This document shows, piece by piece, positions 49,763-58,495 of a stretch of DNA of 64,000 nt. Source of the DNA: JAIBJN01 sp963802795 (lineage in GTDB: Bacteria > Actinomycetota > Thermoleophilia > Gaiellales > Gaiellaceae); NCBI GenBank assembly GCA_963802795.1, contig CAWDJV010000005.1, forward strand, positions 806,001-870,000. The letters run 5' to 3'. The notes beneath the pieces were generated by a model that was not told where the DNA came from, ran no database searches, and was given only the letters and a program-made list of their open reading frames with translations. Position 1 is the first letter of the stretch. Every line of letters begins with the position of its first letter. The position numbers and the translations under genes are program-made.

Positions 49763-51100
49763 CTAGTAGCCGACGTGGATGTGGTCGTTATGGTCGGCCA
49801 TCGCGAAGGACGGGCCGCCGAAAGCCAGCAGGGAGATGACCTGCCGTGCCTGCAGCTCGGTCGGGAGCAGCAGGATGTTGCGCACGGCCTGCTCGGTGAC
49901 CCCGCCGGGCGCTTGATGCCCGACGATGGGCGTGTTCTCGAGCGCGGCGATGTCGACCGCGAGCCCGTAGCTGTGGGCCGAGACGTTGCCCGACGTCGTG
50001 TAGACGCCGTGCCCGCTCGTGAGGCTCGAGACGGTCACCTGCCCGTGGGTCTCGGCGAGGTACTCGAGGAGCACGAGGATGCGGACGTCCGTGAAGTCAC
50101 GGGCGATGTCTCCACGCCCGCCCGCGTAGATGTCCAGGCGCGAGTCGTGGAGCACCTTGCGCTCGAGCGCCGGCCTGGCCTTCTGGAGGCCGATCACGAG
50201 GGCCCGGAGGCCGACGGCGCGGTTGTAGTGCGTGAGCGCGAGCGCGCGGTCGGCGAACCCGGTGCGGCCGCGATAGGCGAGAAACGCACGCCAGGGGCTC
50301 TCCTTGACATCCAGGTCGGCCAGCTCCTGGGCGGCGTTGCGAACGGCCGCCGTTCCCATGGATCCGCCGTCGAAGCCGCCGGCACGAAGGGCCGCCAGGA
50401 CGACCGCCCAGCCGACGTCCGCATGCCCGGCCTCGAGCTTCAACGTCCTCGCGAACGACGGCGTGAGCCGCTTGGAAGGGGGCGTGGGGTCGGCCAGGTC
50501 GCGGTGAAGCCAGATGGTCTCGGCGACGCCGGGGGCGTTTACCTCGGGATCGATCTGCGCAGGCCCGGCGGGTGCGTGCTCGACGAGCGGCGCCGCGGGC
50601 GCGGGAGTAGAGCCCGACCCGTCCTCGGGAGAATGCTTCTTGCCCGGCTCGGAGGGCTTGCCGGGGGTGGTCGGCTCCTCCTCGACAGGAGGCTCCTCCT
50701 CGACGGGAGGCTCTTCCTCCGTGGTGGTTTCCTCCTCCGTGGTGGTTTCCTCTTCCGTGGTTGTTTCCTCTTCGGTCGAGGTCTCTTCCTCGGTGGTCGT
50801 CTCCTCGCCGGACTGATCGGCCGACGCGGCGACGTCGGGCGTCGTGCTCTCGAGGACGGAAACGACTGCGTCGCCGGCTCCGGCCGAGAGGGCCGCGCCC
50901 GCGAAGAACAGGGTCGAAAACGCGAGGGCCGTCGCGAGGCGGCGCCCGCGCCACGTGCGACGTTTGGGGCTCGGCGCCGCTGCGAGAGGCGCCTCGTCGA
51001 CAGGCCCAGCGTCATGCCAGGCGAACTCCTCGGTCCAGTCGAGGTCGGGCTCGTTCTTGGGGGAGAGCGGCATCTTCGGCCGCGAGTTCTTCTGTGGCAT
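49763..51100 (-). CDS. Membrane-anchored protein with TTTEEE repeats and M15-like peptidase domain
   Basis: 445 residues from the ATG at 51100 (GGAG upstream). Cytoplasmic N-terminus, one membrane helix (LATALAFSTLFFAGAALSAG), then a spacer of ETTTEEE/PPVEEE repeats (about residues 100-150) that would extend through the wall. The C-terminal domain ends with SAHSYGLAVDIAALENTPIV (the SxHxxGxAxD motif of M15/VanY) and DHNDHIHVGY, supplying His/Asp/His zinc ligands. Probably acts on peptidoglycan, D,D- or L,D-specific. Divergent from the Flp pilin gene, so it may help pilus passage through the wall. Confidence 0.8.
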   Translation of the reverse strand: MPQKNSRPKMPLSPKNEPDLDWTEEFAWHDAGPVDEAPLAAAPSPKRRTWRGRRLATALAFSTLFFAGAALSAGAGDAVVSVLESTTPDVAASADQSGEETTTEEETSTEEETTTEEETTTEEETTTEEEPPVEEEPPVEEEPTTPGKPSEPGKKHSPEDGSGSTPAPAAPLVEHAPAGPAQIDPEVNAPGVAETIWLHRDLADPTPPSKRLTPSFARTLKLEAGHADVGWAVVLAALRAGGFDGGSMGTAAVRNAAQELADLDVKESPWRAFLAYRGRTGFADRALALTHYNRAVGLRALVIGLQKARPALERKVLHDSRLDIYAGGRGDIARDFTDVRILVLLEYLAETHGQVTVSSLTSGHGVYTTSGNVSAHSYGLAVDIAALENTPIVGHQAPGGVTEQAVRNILLLPTELQARQVISLLAFGGPSFAMADHNDHIHVGY

Positions 51101-51492
51101 GCGTCTTGCTCCAGTTGTGTCGGGCGCCGAGCTCAGAGCCGGCGCGAGATTTCCTGACGAAATACCGCCCACGTCCTTCGGGGCTCTTCGCTCCTATCGG
51201 GTGCCCGCGCGGGACGCAACTCCCTCAAAAGGGTCAATCCCTTCGAGATCCCCAGTTCGGGGGATAGGAACCGCCGGCCGGTGGCCCGATGTTTCATGGC
51301 AGATCGAGCCACGACGGTGACCCTGTCACGCGGAACGAGCTCGACCCTCGAATTGTCGTTCATATCCCAAACGTATTCCTTTGCCCGCCGACGCTCATAT
51401 GGTTACCGACCTTGTATCGGTTTCGATCCAAAGTCGTTCCATGTTTGCCGTTCTGGGCGGCTCACTACTTTGGGAAGGGAGGTGAATCGCAC
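51101..51492. other. Divergent promoter/leader region between M15-like gene and Flp pilin
   Basis: 392 bases with no supported gene. GGGAGGTGA at 51478-51486 is the pilin ribosome site. A small stem ATCCCC/GGGGAT lies near 51248-51264. The block with GGGACGCAACTCCCTC suggested a structured leader, but no riboswitch core can be recognised. Leader length suggests complex control. Confidence 0.45.
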
Positions 51493-51675
51493 ATGACGTA
51501 TTTCAAGACGCTGGTCGCCCGCGCGCGCAACGAGGAGGGCCAGACGATGGCGGAGTACGGCGTAGTTCTCGCCGTCATCACGGTCGCTTGTGTCGTTGTC
51601 TTCGGCCTCCTGGCCACCGACATCACGGCCGCGATCAATGAAGTCCGCGACATTCTGCCGGGCGGCGGCTCGTAG
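51493..51675 (+). CDS. flp: Flp/Fap-type pilin
   Basis: 60 residues from the ATG at 51493 with a strong GGGAGGTGA ribosome site. The class III leader is ARNEEGQTMAEYGVVLAVIT with cleavage expected after Gly16 and the required Glu at +5 and Tyr at +6, followed by a hydrophobic helix (VVLAVITVACVVVFGLLA). It is the major structural subunit of the Tad pilus. A perfect hairpin follows 11 bases after the stop, which should keep pilin mRNA more abundant than the downstream assembly genes. Confidence 0.93.
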   Translation: MTYFKTLVARARNEEGQTMAEYGVVLAVITVACVVVFGLLATDITAAINEVRDILPGGGS

Positions 51676-51685
51676 CCCCCTGGGT

Positions 51686-51716
51686 GAGAGCGGGCCCTCA
51701 CGAAGGGCCCGCTCTC
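51686..51716 (+). terminator. 12-bp perfect hairpin between flp and tadE
   Basis: GAGAGCGGGCCC (51686-51697) pairs exactly with 51705-51716, loop TCACGAA. It can terminate most transcripts after the pilin gene or protect the pilin mRNA 3' end, letting the assembly genes be made at a lower level. Confidence 0.75.
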
Positions 51717-51731
51717 GCAGCTTTCCAAGAG

Positions 51732-51785
51732 AGACACACACCACACCCACACCGACACCACACCCACACACACACACACACACAA
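51732..51785 (+). repeat. CA-rich low-complexity leader of tadE
   Basis: A 54-base tract built almost only of CA and CCA units, ending in about ten CA dinucleotides directly before the tadE start at 51788. It is unusual in a 70% GC genome and would be unstructured in RNA. It may serve as a ribosome standby region or be length-variable. Confidence 0.8.
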
Positions 51786-51787
51786 GA

Positions 51788-52189
51788 ATGCTCAAGAGAA
51801 TTTCACTTAGAAGTCACAAAGGGCAGACGATGACGGAGTTCGCGATCATCGTCCCCGTCCTGCTCCTGGTGGTCTTCGCGATCCTCCAGTTCGGAATCGT
51901 GTTCCACCATTACGTGACGCTTACGGACGCGACGCGCGCCGGCGTGCGGCAAGGCGCCGTGTCGCGGCACCTGTCTTCCGGGCGCGAGGACGCGGTGGAA
52001 GACCGAGTGCGCGACTCGGCTGTGAACCTGGATCAGGACGAGCTCGACGTCGATGTGACCGTGAGCCCCGGTTGGGAGCAGGGCGCCGACGTCACCGTGA
52101 CCGCCACCTACCCCTACGACATCAACGTGCTCGGCTTCGTGGTCGCCTCCGGGGACCTGACGAGCACGGCAACGGAGCGTGTGGAATGA
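51788..52189 (+). CDS. tadE: TadE-like pseudopilin
   Basis: 133 residues from an ATG at 51788. A class III-like leader (SLRSHKGQTMTEFAIIVPVL) with Glu at +5 leads to a hydrophobic helix, then YVTLTDATRAGVRQGAVSRH and a beta-rich domain, as expected of TadE. Minor pilin needed for Tad pilus assembly. The start has no classical Shine-Dalgarno because the CA tract precedes it. The stop overlaps the next gene (ATGA). Confidence 0.87.
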   Translation: MLKRISLRSHKGQTMTEFAIIVPVLLLVVFAILQFGIVFHHYVTLTDATRAGVRQGAVSRHLSSGREDAVEDRVRDSAVNLDQDELDVDVTVSPGWEQGADVTVTATYPYDINVLGFVVASGDLTSTATERVE

Positions 52190-53103
52190 CCTTCCTGAAG
52201 ACAAGGCTTCACAACGAGCGCGGCCAGGTGCTGGCGTTTGTCGTAATCGGCCTTCTGGCCATGCTGGGGATGGCGGCAGCCGTCCTCGACGTCGGTTCCT
52301 GGTATCGCGCCGACCGCCAGCTGCAGACGACGGTGGATGCCGCGGCTCTCGCGGCCGCGCAGGCACTCCCGTCCGACACGGCCTCGGCCCAGGCGCTGGC
52401 CCAGCAGTACGCCGACAAGAACGGCGGCGGCATGGACACCGTTAGCTTCACCACGACCGTCGTCGCCAACGACACGGTCACGGTGACGGGCTCTAAGCCC
52501 GCACCCGGATTCTTCTCGCAGGTCTTCGGGATCGACTCCGTCACCGTCGGAGCGACGGCGACCGCTCGGGTGGGCGCGCTCGCAACCGCGCGCGGGTCGA
52601 GCCCGATCGCGGTCGACGCGAGCCACCCGGAGCTCCAGTGCGATCCCGCGCCTTGCTCCGAGGACCCGACCGAGCTCGACGTCAACAAGCTCGCGGCCCC
52701 GGCGCTTTCCACCTGATCGATCTCGACGGCGGCGGCGGCGGCGCGCAGACGCTCGCGGACTGGATCCAGTACGGGTACGACGGCGAGATGTCGCAAGACT
52801 TCTACTCTGAATCGGGTAACAAGCTCAACTCGAGCCAGGTGAAGACAGGCTCTCGACGCCGTCATCGCCGCCGGGCAGGAGCTGCTGTTCCCCGTCTACG
52901 ACGTCACGCAAGGAAGCGGCGCGAACCTCGAGTACAACGTGATCGGCTGGGCCGGGTTCGTGATCACGGGCTATGAAATCCAGGGGAACCAGACCCAGCT
53001 GATTTTCGGCCATTTCACGGAAGTAATTTGGGAGGGATCCTTCCCCACAACTCCAGGCGGCGGCAGCAACTTCGGCGCCTGGGCGGTCTCCCTCACCGGA
53101 TGA
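52186..53103 (+). pseudogene. tadG: TadG-like pilus protein, two frameshifts
   Basis: ATG at 52186 overlapping tadE. Frame one: membrane segment VLAFVVIGLLAMLGMAAAVL, then VGSWYRADRQLQTTVDAAAL and a beta-rich part to TELDVNKLA. A base is missing near 52694-52696 (frame one stops at 52714); in the next frame it reads GPGAFHLIDLDGGGGGAQTL ... QDFYSESGNKLNSSQVK. Near 52844 one extra base returns it to frame one, reading ALDAVIAAGQELLFPVYDVT to FGAWAVSLTG and TGA at 53101. Repaired, about 305 residues, a TadG/Flp_N-type protein of the pilus or its envelope anchor. Confidence 0.8.
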
Positions 53104-53172
53104 CGCTAAAGGTCGCGTGCTAGCGGCCGATAGAAAATAAACAGAAATTCGACTAGAGAAAGCTAAGGTGCA

Positions 53173-53991
53173 ATGACGTATCGTCTCCGTAATATTGGGC
53201 TCGCGCTCGCTCTCGCGTTGGGCGCGGTGCTGCTCGTCTTCTACTACGTCGCCCAGGAACGGAACCGGCTCCAGGACGGCGAGGAGCTCGTCTCGGTCTG
53301 GGTCGCGACCAAGAACATTCCAGAGGGAACGGCCGGCTCGACCCTCGAAAGCGGAAGGTATGTCGAGAAGGCCGAGGTCGAGCGCGATCTCGTTGCCCCG
53401 GGCGCGCTCCTGCAGCCGTCCGACGTCGGCAGCAAGATCGTCGCCAACACGATCTACGAGGGCGAGCAGGTCAGCCAGCTTCGCTTTCGGACCGAGGCCG
53501 AGAAGGGCATCCGAGCCCAGCTCACCGGCACGCTCCGCGCGGTGCAGATCCCCGGCAGCAAGAACCAGCTGCTGGCCGGGACGCTCGAGAGCGGTGATCG
53601 CGTCGACATCGTCGCCACGATGAAGTACAAGTTCGTCAACTTCGGGTCGGTGCCTGCGGGCACGTCCAACGAGGAGTTGATCGCGACCCGGACGGTCCTG
53701 CGCGACATCCTCGTGCTGCAGCCGGCCACAGCGGACGGCGGCGGCGAGGGCGGGGTAGCTAACGGTGCGAGCGACAAGGAGCTCGCAGTCCTCTTGGCGG
53801 TCACCGACGCCCAGTCGCAGAAGCTGAATTTCGTCACCAGGCCGGACGGCCCGAGCTGGACGCTACAGCTCCGCCCGCCGCTCGACGCGGCAGACAGCCC
53901 CGAGAGCGTGGAGACGACCGGAACCATCTTGAGCGACGGCCTCAAGGCCGAGCAGCTCGCAACTCTCGTCCCCGGAAGGAATGCCCAATGA
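53173..53991 (+). CDS. cpaB: Flp pilus assembly protein CpaB (RcpC)
   Basis: 272 residues, ATG at 53173 with AAGGTG upstream. An N-terminal membrane helix (IGLALALALGAVLLVFYYVA) is followed by a SAF domain (VWVATKNIPEGTAGSTLESG, LLQPSDVGSKIVANTIYEGE) and a RcpC-like region (GDRVDIVATMKYKF). Periplasmic or wall-side assembly factor of Tad pili. The AT-rich 69-base gap before it (TAGAAAATAAACAGAAATTC) may be an internal promoter. Overlaps cpaE by ATGA. Confidence 0.9.
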   Translation: MTYRLRNIGLALALALGAVLLVFYYVAQERNRLQDGEELVSVWVATKNIPEGTAGSTLESGRYVEKAEVERDLVAPGALLQPSDVGSKIVANTIYEGEQVSQLRFRTEAEKGIRAQLTGTLRAVQIPGSKNQLLAGTLESGDRVDIVATMKYKFVNFGSVPAGTSNEELIATRTVLRDILVLQPATADGGGEGGVANGASDKELAVLLAVTDAQSQKLNFVTRPDGPSWTLQLRPPLDAADSPESVETTGTILSDGLKAEQLATLVPGRNAQ

Positions 53992-55172
53992 GCACGGATA
54001 CGTCCATAGCCACGCGCGAGCAAGTGCGGATCTTCGTCACGGGCTCGTGCGAGGGCCTCGACGGGCTCCGCGACGCGCTCGAGCAGCACGCTGAGATCGA
54101 GCTTGTCGGCTCGAACGACGGCGTGGCCGACTCGGCCAGCGTGCTCGCGGGAGGCCATCTCGAGGTCGTCCTCCACGCCACGCGCAGCCCGCGCCTGCCG
54201 CTCGACGAGCTGGCGGCGATCCGGGAGCACACCCCGGCGCCTGTCATCATCGTCGCCTCCAATGCCTCGTCGGAGCTGCTCGGCGAGGCACTCGAGGCCG
54301 ACGTCGCCGACGTCCTGCCGATTCCGCAGATGACCGAGAACGTCGTCTTCGCCATCCGCAAGGCAAGTCGGTCGGGCGGGCGCCCCGCGGCCGCTCCCTC
54401 ACGTCGAGGCCGCATCGTCACCGTCTTCTCCCCCAAGGGCGGAACGGGCAAGACCGTGCTGTCGACGAACCTCGCCGCCGCCTTCGCCAAGGAAGAGGGC
54501 AAGCGGACGCTGCTGGTCGACCTCGACCTGCAGTTCGGCGACACCGCGATCATGCTCGGGCTCGAGCCGGAGAAGACGATCCACGATTTCGTCGTCGCCC
54601 CCGGGCAGCTCGATTCCGAGAAGCTCGCCGGCTACGTGACCAAGCATGCGTCCGGCCTCGACATCCTGCCGGCGCCCGTGCGCCCGGAGGACGCCGAGCT
54701 CGTGACCGAAGCGAAGCTCTCCCGGCTCCTCGAAGTGGCACGCGAGTCCTACGACGTGATCGTCGTGGACACGTCGCCCTTCTTCTACGGGCCGATGCTC
54801 GTGACGCTCGACCGGACGGACGAGCTCCTGCTCGTCTGCGGGCTCGAGGTGACGACGCTCAAGAACGTACGGCTCGCCCTCCAGACGCTCGAGCTCCTCT
54901 CGTTTCCCGCCAAGCGCATCGGCGTCGTGCTGAATCGCGCGAACTCGAAGGTCGGGATGAAGCGGAGCGAGGTCGAAGCTGCGCTCGAGAGAAAGGTGCG
55001 CTTCGAACTGCCGAGCGACCGCTCGGTGCCGCTTTGCGTCAACCGGGGCAACCCGGCCGTGCTCAACGAGTCCGGCTCCTCCTTCTCGAAGGCAGTGCGC
55101 GAGATGGCGAAGGCTCTCGTGCCTGCCGAGGCCGCGAAGGCGCGGAAGCGCCGCCTGTTCGGGCGAGGCTAG
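53988..55172 (+). CDS. cpaE: CpaE/TadZ-type localisation ATPase
   Basis: 394 residues. N-terminal atypical receiver (about 10-125; IFVTGSCEGLDGLRDALEQH, VVLHATRSPRLPLDELAAIR) without a classical phosphoacceptor Asp, then a MinD/ParA-like ATPase with a deviant Walker A KGGTGKT in VTVFSPKGGTGKTVLSTNLA, VDLDLQFGDTAIMLGLEPEK and IVVDTSPFFYGPMLVTLDRT. TadZ/CpaE places the pilus machinery at the pole. The stop is 4 bases before the cpaF start. Confidence 0.92.
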   Translation: MSTDTSIATREQVRIFVTGSCEGLDGLRDALEQHAEIELVGSNDGVADSASVLAGGHLEVVLHATRSPRLPLDELAAIREHTPAPVIIVASNASSELLGEALEADVADVLPIPQMTENVVFAIRKASRSGGRPAAAPSRRGRIVTVFSPKGGTGKTVLSTNLAAAFAKEEGKRTLLVDLDLQFGDTAIMLGLEPEKTIHDFVVAPGQLDSEKLAGYVTKHASGLDILPAPVRPEDAELVTEAKLSRLLEVARESYDVIVVDTSPFFYGPMLVTLDRTDELLLVCGLEVTTLKNVRLALQTLELLSFPAKRIGVVLNRANSKVGMKRSEVEAALERKVRFELPSDRSVPLCVNRGNPAVLNESGSSFSKAVREMAKALVPAEAAKARKRRLFGRG

Positions 55173-55176
55173 TTCG

Positions 55177-56617
55177 ATGGGCCTTCACGATCGACTCCGA
55201 GCCTCGGGCAACGGCACAGTCCCGGTTCCCGAGGAAGCCGCCGCAGGAGCACAGCGGGGCGCCCCTCCGCGTGCTGCACGGCGAGCGGGCGTTCGACCCG
55301 TACGGCGAGCTGAAGACGCGCGTTCACCACGAGTGCATCGCCAAGCTGGGACCAGAGCTCTTCAGCGCGCAGACGACGCAGGAGCTGTCCGACCGCGTCC
55401 TGCGCACGGTGACCGAGCAGCTCACCCTCGACAGCACGCCGCTCACGCGCGACGAGCGAAAGCAGCTCGTCCGCGAGATCTCCGACGACATCCTCGGCTA
55501 CGGCCCCATCGAGCCGCTGCTCAACGACGACTCGGTGACGGAGGTCATGATCAACGGTCCGGATCAGATCTACGTCGAGCGGAAGGGCAAGCTCGAGCTC
55601 ACGAATTCGGCCTTCGTCGACGAGGCCCACCTGATGCGCATCGTCGACAAGATCGTGTCCTCGATCGGCCGGCGGATCGACGAGGCCTCGCCGATGGTCG
55701 ACGCGCGCCTGCCGGACGGCAGCCGCGTGAACGCCATCGTCCCCCCGCTCTCGCTGCGAGGGCCGGTCGTCACGATCCGGAAGTTCTCACGCGACCCCTA
55801 CACGATGGACGACCTGATCGGCTTCGGGACGCTGACCCCGCTTGCGGCGCAGTTCCTCGCGGCGTGCGTGAAGGGAAAGCTCAACGTCCTCATCTCGGGT
55901 GGTACCGGGACGGGCAAGACGACGACGCTGAACGCCCTGTCGGCCTACGTGCCGAACGACGAGCGCATCGTCACCATCGAGGATGCAGCGGAGCTCCAGC
56001 TCCAGCAGGATCACGTTCTCCCGCTCGAATCTCGCCCCGCCAACATCGAGGGGCAGGGAGAGGTGCGCATCCGCGAGCTCGTCCGTAACACCCTGCGCAT
56101 GCGTCCCGACCGGATCATCGTCGGCGAGGTGCGTGGCGCCGAGACGCTGGACATGCTCCAGGCGATGAACACCGGCCACGAGGGCTCGCTGACGACGATT
56201 CACGCGAACTCCCCGCGCGATGCGCTGGGACGCCTCGAGACCCTGGTGCTGACGGCGGGTGTCGACCTCCCCTTGCGCGCGATCCGCGAGCAGGTGGCGA
56301 GCGCCTTCGACCTCCTCGTGCAGATCACTCGCCTCGTGGACGGCTCGCGCCGGATCAGCCACATCACCGAAGTGCTCCGCATGGAGTCCGACGTGATCAC
56401 GCTGCAGGACCTCTTCGTCGCCCGGCCGCCGGAGGAGGGTGAGGCTGTCGGAGGGCCGACGCGGCTCCTTTCCCCGCTCAGCTCGACGGGCCTGAAGCCG
56501 CACTTCCTCGACAAGCTCGCCGCTCAAGGCGTGGCGCTTCCGCAGGGGTTCTTCCTGCGGGAGGACGGCGACGGCCGGCCGGCCTTCCAGGGCACGAGCC
56601 TCGGTGGCGTCGCGTGA
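55177..56617 (+). CDS. cpaF: CpaF/TadA secretion ATPase, N-terminus interrupted by a frameshift
   Basis: The N-terminus MGLHDRLRASGNGTVPVPEE (ATG at 55177) is in frame one; the GGGG at 55255-55258 then shifts to the frame of the rest (APLRVLHGERAFDPYGELKT onward). Dropping one G gives a smooth join. The body is a full type II/IV secretion ATPase: GYGPIEPLLNDDSVTEVMIN, Walker A GGTGTGKTT, the Asp/His boxes RIVTIEDAAELQLQQDHVLP and HEGSLTTIHANSPRDALGRL. It powers pilus assembly. If the shift is real, an internal GTG near 55270 would start a slightly short protein. Confidence 0.87.
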
Positions 56618-58485
56618 TCCGGGCGAGAGTACTTGCCGCCCTGGTCGCGGTCGGCGCGCTGGTCCTGCCCGGAAGCGCCCTCGCGGCGACCGACCTGCAG
56701 GCGGATGCGAGCACGTATCCGACCGTCCGTCTCACCTTCGTCGGTGAGCGTCAGTTCGGCGCGCCCCCGGTCGTTACCGAGAACGGAGAGCGCGTCGGCG
56801 ACGTCACGGCGACGAACCTCGGTCGGGCGAAGAGCGTCGTCCTGGCCGTCGACCGCTCCCGGTCGATGAACGGCGAGCCCCTCGCCGAGGCTGTCGAGGC
56901 CGCCGGAACGTTCGTCGCGCAGAAGCTCCAGGAGGATCGGATCTCGGTTGTGACCTTCGCGACGACGCCGATCCAGCTTTCCGGGTTCTCCACCGGGACA
57001 ATCGACGCGGATACCGCGCTGCGCTCCATCTCCGTCGACGACGTGGCCGGTACGACCCTGTACGACGGGGTCGTCCTGTCGGCCGACGCGCTTGCCGCCG
57101 AATCGCTGCCCGGCCGCGTGATCATCCTCGTCACCGACGGGAACGAGACGCGGAGCAAGGCGTCGCTCGACGCCGCGATCAAGGCCGCACGGGACGCCGG
57201 CGCGGTCGTCCACGTCGTGGCGATCGAGAGCGGTAGGTTTTCACCCGCGCCGCTGCAGAAGCTGGCCTCCGAAACCGGAGGCGCGTACTACGAGACCGGG
57301 ACGCTCGACGAGCTGACCGCGGTCTACCGCACCATCGCCGCGGAGCTCACGCGCACGTGGCGGCTCGAGTATGTCACGAGGGCGCTGCCGGGCGAGCCGA
57401 TCGGCGTGTCCGTCCAGCTCCCGGGAGAAAAGCCGGAGACGCTCGACCTGCGGGCGCCCGGTGAGGCGGTGTCCACGGACGCGAAGGCGTCTGACGGCCC
57501 GCTCCCCGACCAGCTCTTCGCATCCGCCTGGGGCCGGGCGACCTTCGCCTTCATCATCGGCCTCATCGTCCTGCTCGCCTCGGCGGTGGCCCTCCGCTCG
57601 CCGCGCGGGGCCTGGGTCAAGCGCCGACTGGCTCCGCACGTCACGGACCGCCGGAAGGGCTCCGAGCAGGGCGATCCCGGACGGCTGGCCCTGGTCTCGG
57701 CGCTCTTCGGCAGCACGGAGAACGCGCTCGGCCACCTGAAGCCGTGGAAGCGGCTCCAGGCGCTCCTCGAGCGGGCCGACATGCCCCTGCGCACCGTGGA
57801 GTTCTTCTACCTGATGCTTGGCTCCGGCCTCGTCCTGGGAAGCCTGGCGGGCCTGATCACGGGCTCCGCCGCGGTCTTCGCGATCGGGCTCGTGGCCGGC
57901 GGGCTCGTGCCCTATCTGGTCGTCTCCGTCAAGGCGCGCAAGCGGGTGAAGGCGTTCGAGAACCAGCTGCCCGACATGCTCGCCACGATGGCCGCCGGGC
58001 TGAAAGCCGGCCACAGCTTCCGGCAAGCGCTCCAGAGCGTCGTCGACGAGGACCAGCCGCCTGCGAGCAAGGAGTTCAAGCGCGTCCTCGCCGAGGCGCG
58101 AATCGGGCGCCCGCTCGAGGAGGCATTGGTCGCTATGGCGCAGCGGATCGGCTCGAAGAACTTCGAGTACGTCATCAACGCGGTGACGATCCAGCGTCAG
58201 GCCGGCGGTAGCCTCGCCGGGCTATTCGACATGGTGTCGGACACGGTTCGAAGCCGGCAGCAGTTCGCGAAGAGGATCAAGGCCCTGACTGCCATGGGGC
58301 GCGGGTCGGCTTACGTGCTGGTCGGTCTGCCGGTCTTCGTGGCGATGGCGCTCACCGTCCTCAACTCCGAGTACATGGATCCGCTCTGGCACACCGGCAC
58401 CGGGCACAAGCTCCTCGCCATGCTCGCCGTGATGATGCTGCTCGGCTCTCTCATGCTCAAGAAAATCGTCTCCTTCAGGTACTGA
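56614..58485 (+). CDS. tadB: vWA-TadB fusion protein of the Tad pilus
   Basis: 623 residues from a GTG at 56614 overlapping the cpaF stop. Signal peptide (ALVAVGALVLPGSALA), then a von Willebrand factor A domain (about 73-240) with an intact MIDAS D80-R-S-R-S84 in VDRSRSMNGEPLAEAVEAAG, further metal contacts in DDVAGTTLYDG and ILVTDGNETRSKA. A membrane helix (ATFAFIIGLIVLLASAVAL, about 305-325) leads to a T2SSF platform domain (about 400-623; LPDMLATMAAGLKAGHSFRQ, ALVAMAQRIGSKNFEYVINA). TadB forms the inner-membrane platform; the added outer vWA domain could bind pilin or wall ligands. Confidence 0.88.
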   Translation: MIRARVLAALVAVGALVLPGSALAATDLQADASTYPTVRLTFVGERQFGAPPVVTENGERVGDVTATNLGRAKSVVLAVDRSRSMNGEPLAEAVEAAGTFVAQKLQEDRISVVTFATTPIQLSGFSTGTIDADTALRSISVDDVAGTTLYDGVVLSADALAAESLPGRVIILVTDGNETRSKASLDAAIKAARDAGAVVHVVAIESGRFSPAPLQKLASETGGAYYETGTLDELTAVYRTIAAELTRTWRLEYVTRALPGEPIGVSVQLPGEKPETLDLRAPGEAVSTDAKASDGPLPDQLFASAWGRATFAFIIGLIVLLASAVALRSPRGAWVKRRLAPHVTDRRKGSEQGDPGRLALVSALFGSTENALGHLKPWKRLQALLERADMPLRTVEFFYLMLGSGLVLGSLAGLITGSAAVFAIGLVAGGLVPYLVVSVKARKRVKAFENQLPDMLATMAAGLKAGHSFRQALQSVVDEDQPPASKEFKRVLAEARIGRPLEEALVAMAQRIGSKNFEYVINAVTIQRQAGGSLAGLFDMVSDTVRSRQQFAKRIKALTAMGRGSAYVLVGLPVFVAMALTVLNSEYMDPLWHTGTGHKLLAMLAVMMLLGSLMLKKIVSFRY

Positions 58486-58495
58486 GGTACTGATC

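Noticed and set aside
51180..51330. Possible c-di-GMP riboswitch before the Flp pilin
   Set aside because: A GGGACGCAA-like string recalled the GEMM core, but the tetraloop/receptor parts and second helix could not be found. A covariance search would be needed.
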